NCBI GenBank assembly: GCA_963803265.1
Contig: CAWDLZ010000004.1
Span: forward strand, 372,001-436,000
Origin: CAIKMD01 sp963803265
GTDB taxonomy: Bacteria > Pseudomonadota > Alphaproteobacteria > ATCC43930 > CGMCC-115725
DNA length: 64,000 nt
Direction: 5' to 3'
Part shown: positions 63,832 to 64,000 of the stretch, piece after piece
How positions within the stretch are numbered: the stretch's first letter is position 1
Layout of the letters: the number at the start of each line of letters is the position of its first letter
Position numbers and translations under genes: made by a program
The notes under the pieces: generated by a model
Database searches by the model: none
Told to the model about the DNA's origin: nothing
What the model saw: only the letters and a program-made list of their open reading frames with translations

Positions 63832-64000
63832 CTGTGAGCTTTCAATAGGTTGTCCATCCGGCTCGGACCGGGGAAGCTGAGGTTGCTGAGACTTCAGAGT
63901 TCCCAGGAGGAGCCGGATGAACGTCCATAAGAATGCCCGCCTGACGGCGCGCGGTCGAGAGGCGATGGTGCGGCGGGTTATCGAAGGCGGGCAGACGCCG
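63832..64000 (+). mobile_element. IS481-family insertion sequence, second copy (cut by window edge)
   Basis: From CTAG (63828-63831) onward the sequence is identical to 20512-20684 over all 173 bases visible, including the left inverted repeat and the transposase ribosome binding site. The rest lies beyond the window. Confidence 0.93.
63917..64000 (+). CDS. IS481-family transposase, N-terminal 28 codons
   Basis: Identical to the start of the transposase at 20601 (MNVHKNARLTARGREAMVRR), with the same CAGGAGGAG ribosome binding site. Truncated by the end of the window. Confidence 0.92.
   Translation, partial: MNVHKNARLTARGREAMVRRVIEGGQTP

Overview
The window is GC-rich chromosomal DNA that reads as alphaproteobacterial. 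The signs are a usg-type protein, a BigR/persulfide dioxygenase module, a thiOSGE operon behind a TPP riboswitch, a prkA-yeaH-spoVR operon and RIME-like intergenic palindromes. The species cannot be named from the sequence. There is no rRNA operon, CRISPR array, plasmid or phage module. Three tRNA genes are present: Gly(TCC), Tyr(GTA) and Thr(TGT).

Layout. 1-4.6 kb: the end of an operon for a complex-I-like membrane complex (hyfF-, hyfG-, fused hyfH/I- and hyfB-like). Its large subunit lacks the nickel-binding cysteines, so it looks like an energy-converting hydrogenase-related (Ehr) complex and not a hydrogenase. 4.9-16.3 kb: housekeeping and stress genes, including a secreted hydrolase, an RlmB-type methyltransferase, a twin PRC-barrel protein, a plasma-membrane-type H+-ATPase, PPK2 and small lipoproteins. 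16.3-20.5 kb: a polysaccharide cluster (polyprenyl-phosphate sugar transferase, sugar epimerase, two glycosyltransferases). It is followed by an IS481-type element inserted in the CTAG end of a RIME-like palindrome. 22.9-25.2 kb: a P1B-type metal ATPase and its RcnR-like repressor. 25.3-32.9 kb: a giant glycine-rich repeat protein ending in a PEP-CTERM sorting signal. 33-42.7 kb: a CapD-like nucleotide-sugar dehydratase, a FAD monooxygenase, a sulfide/persulfide module, and a tightly coupled panC-rmlB-rmlA operon preceded by a 25-codon microORF with a perfect Shine-Dalgarno. 43.9-54.5 kb: thiamine biosynthesis (thiC and thiOSGE, each with a TPP riboswitch), two PEBP paralogues, a Flp pilin, and a glutathione S-transferase gene split by an IS1380-type element. 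54.5-64 kb: a GNAT, a chemoreceptor, usg, prkA-yeaH-spoVR, a phosphotransferase and msrB. A second IS481 copy runs off the right edge.

A caution for any user: at least twelve genes, among them thiC, panC, thiE, thiO and yeaH, are broken by single-base shifts that keep the correct protein on both sides. Fourteen look like one extra base and two like one missing base. The total lengths fit the indel counts exactly. Sequencing or assembly error is more likely than mass pseudogenisation, so these loci are annotated across the shift. The biology most worth following up is the Ehr-like complex, the PEP-CTERM repeat giant, the RcnR-like/P1B-ATPase pair, the panC leader microORF, and the link between IS481, CTAG and RIME-like elements.
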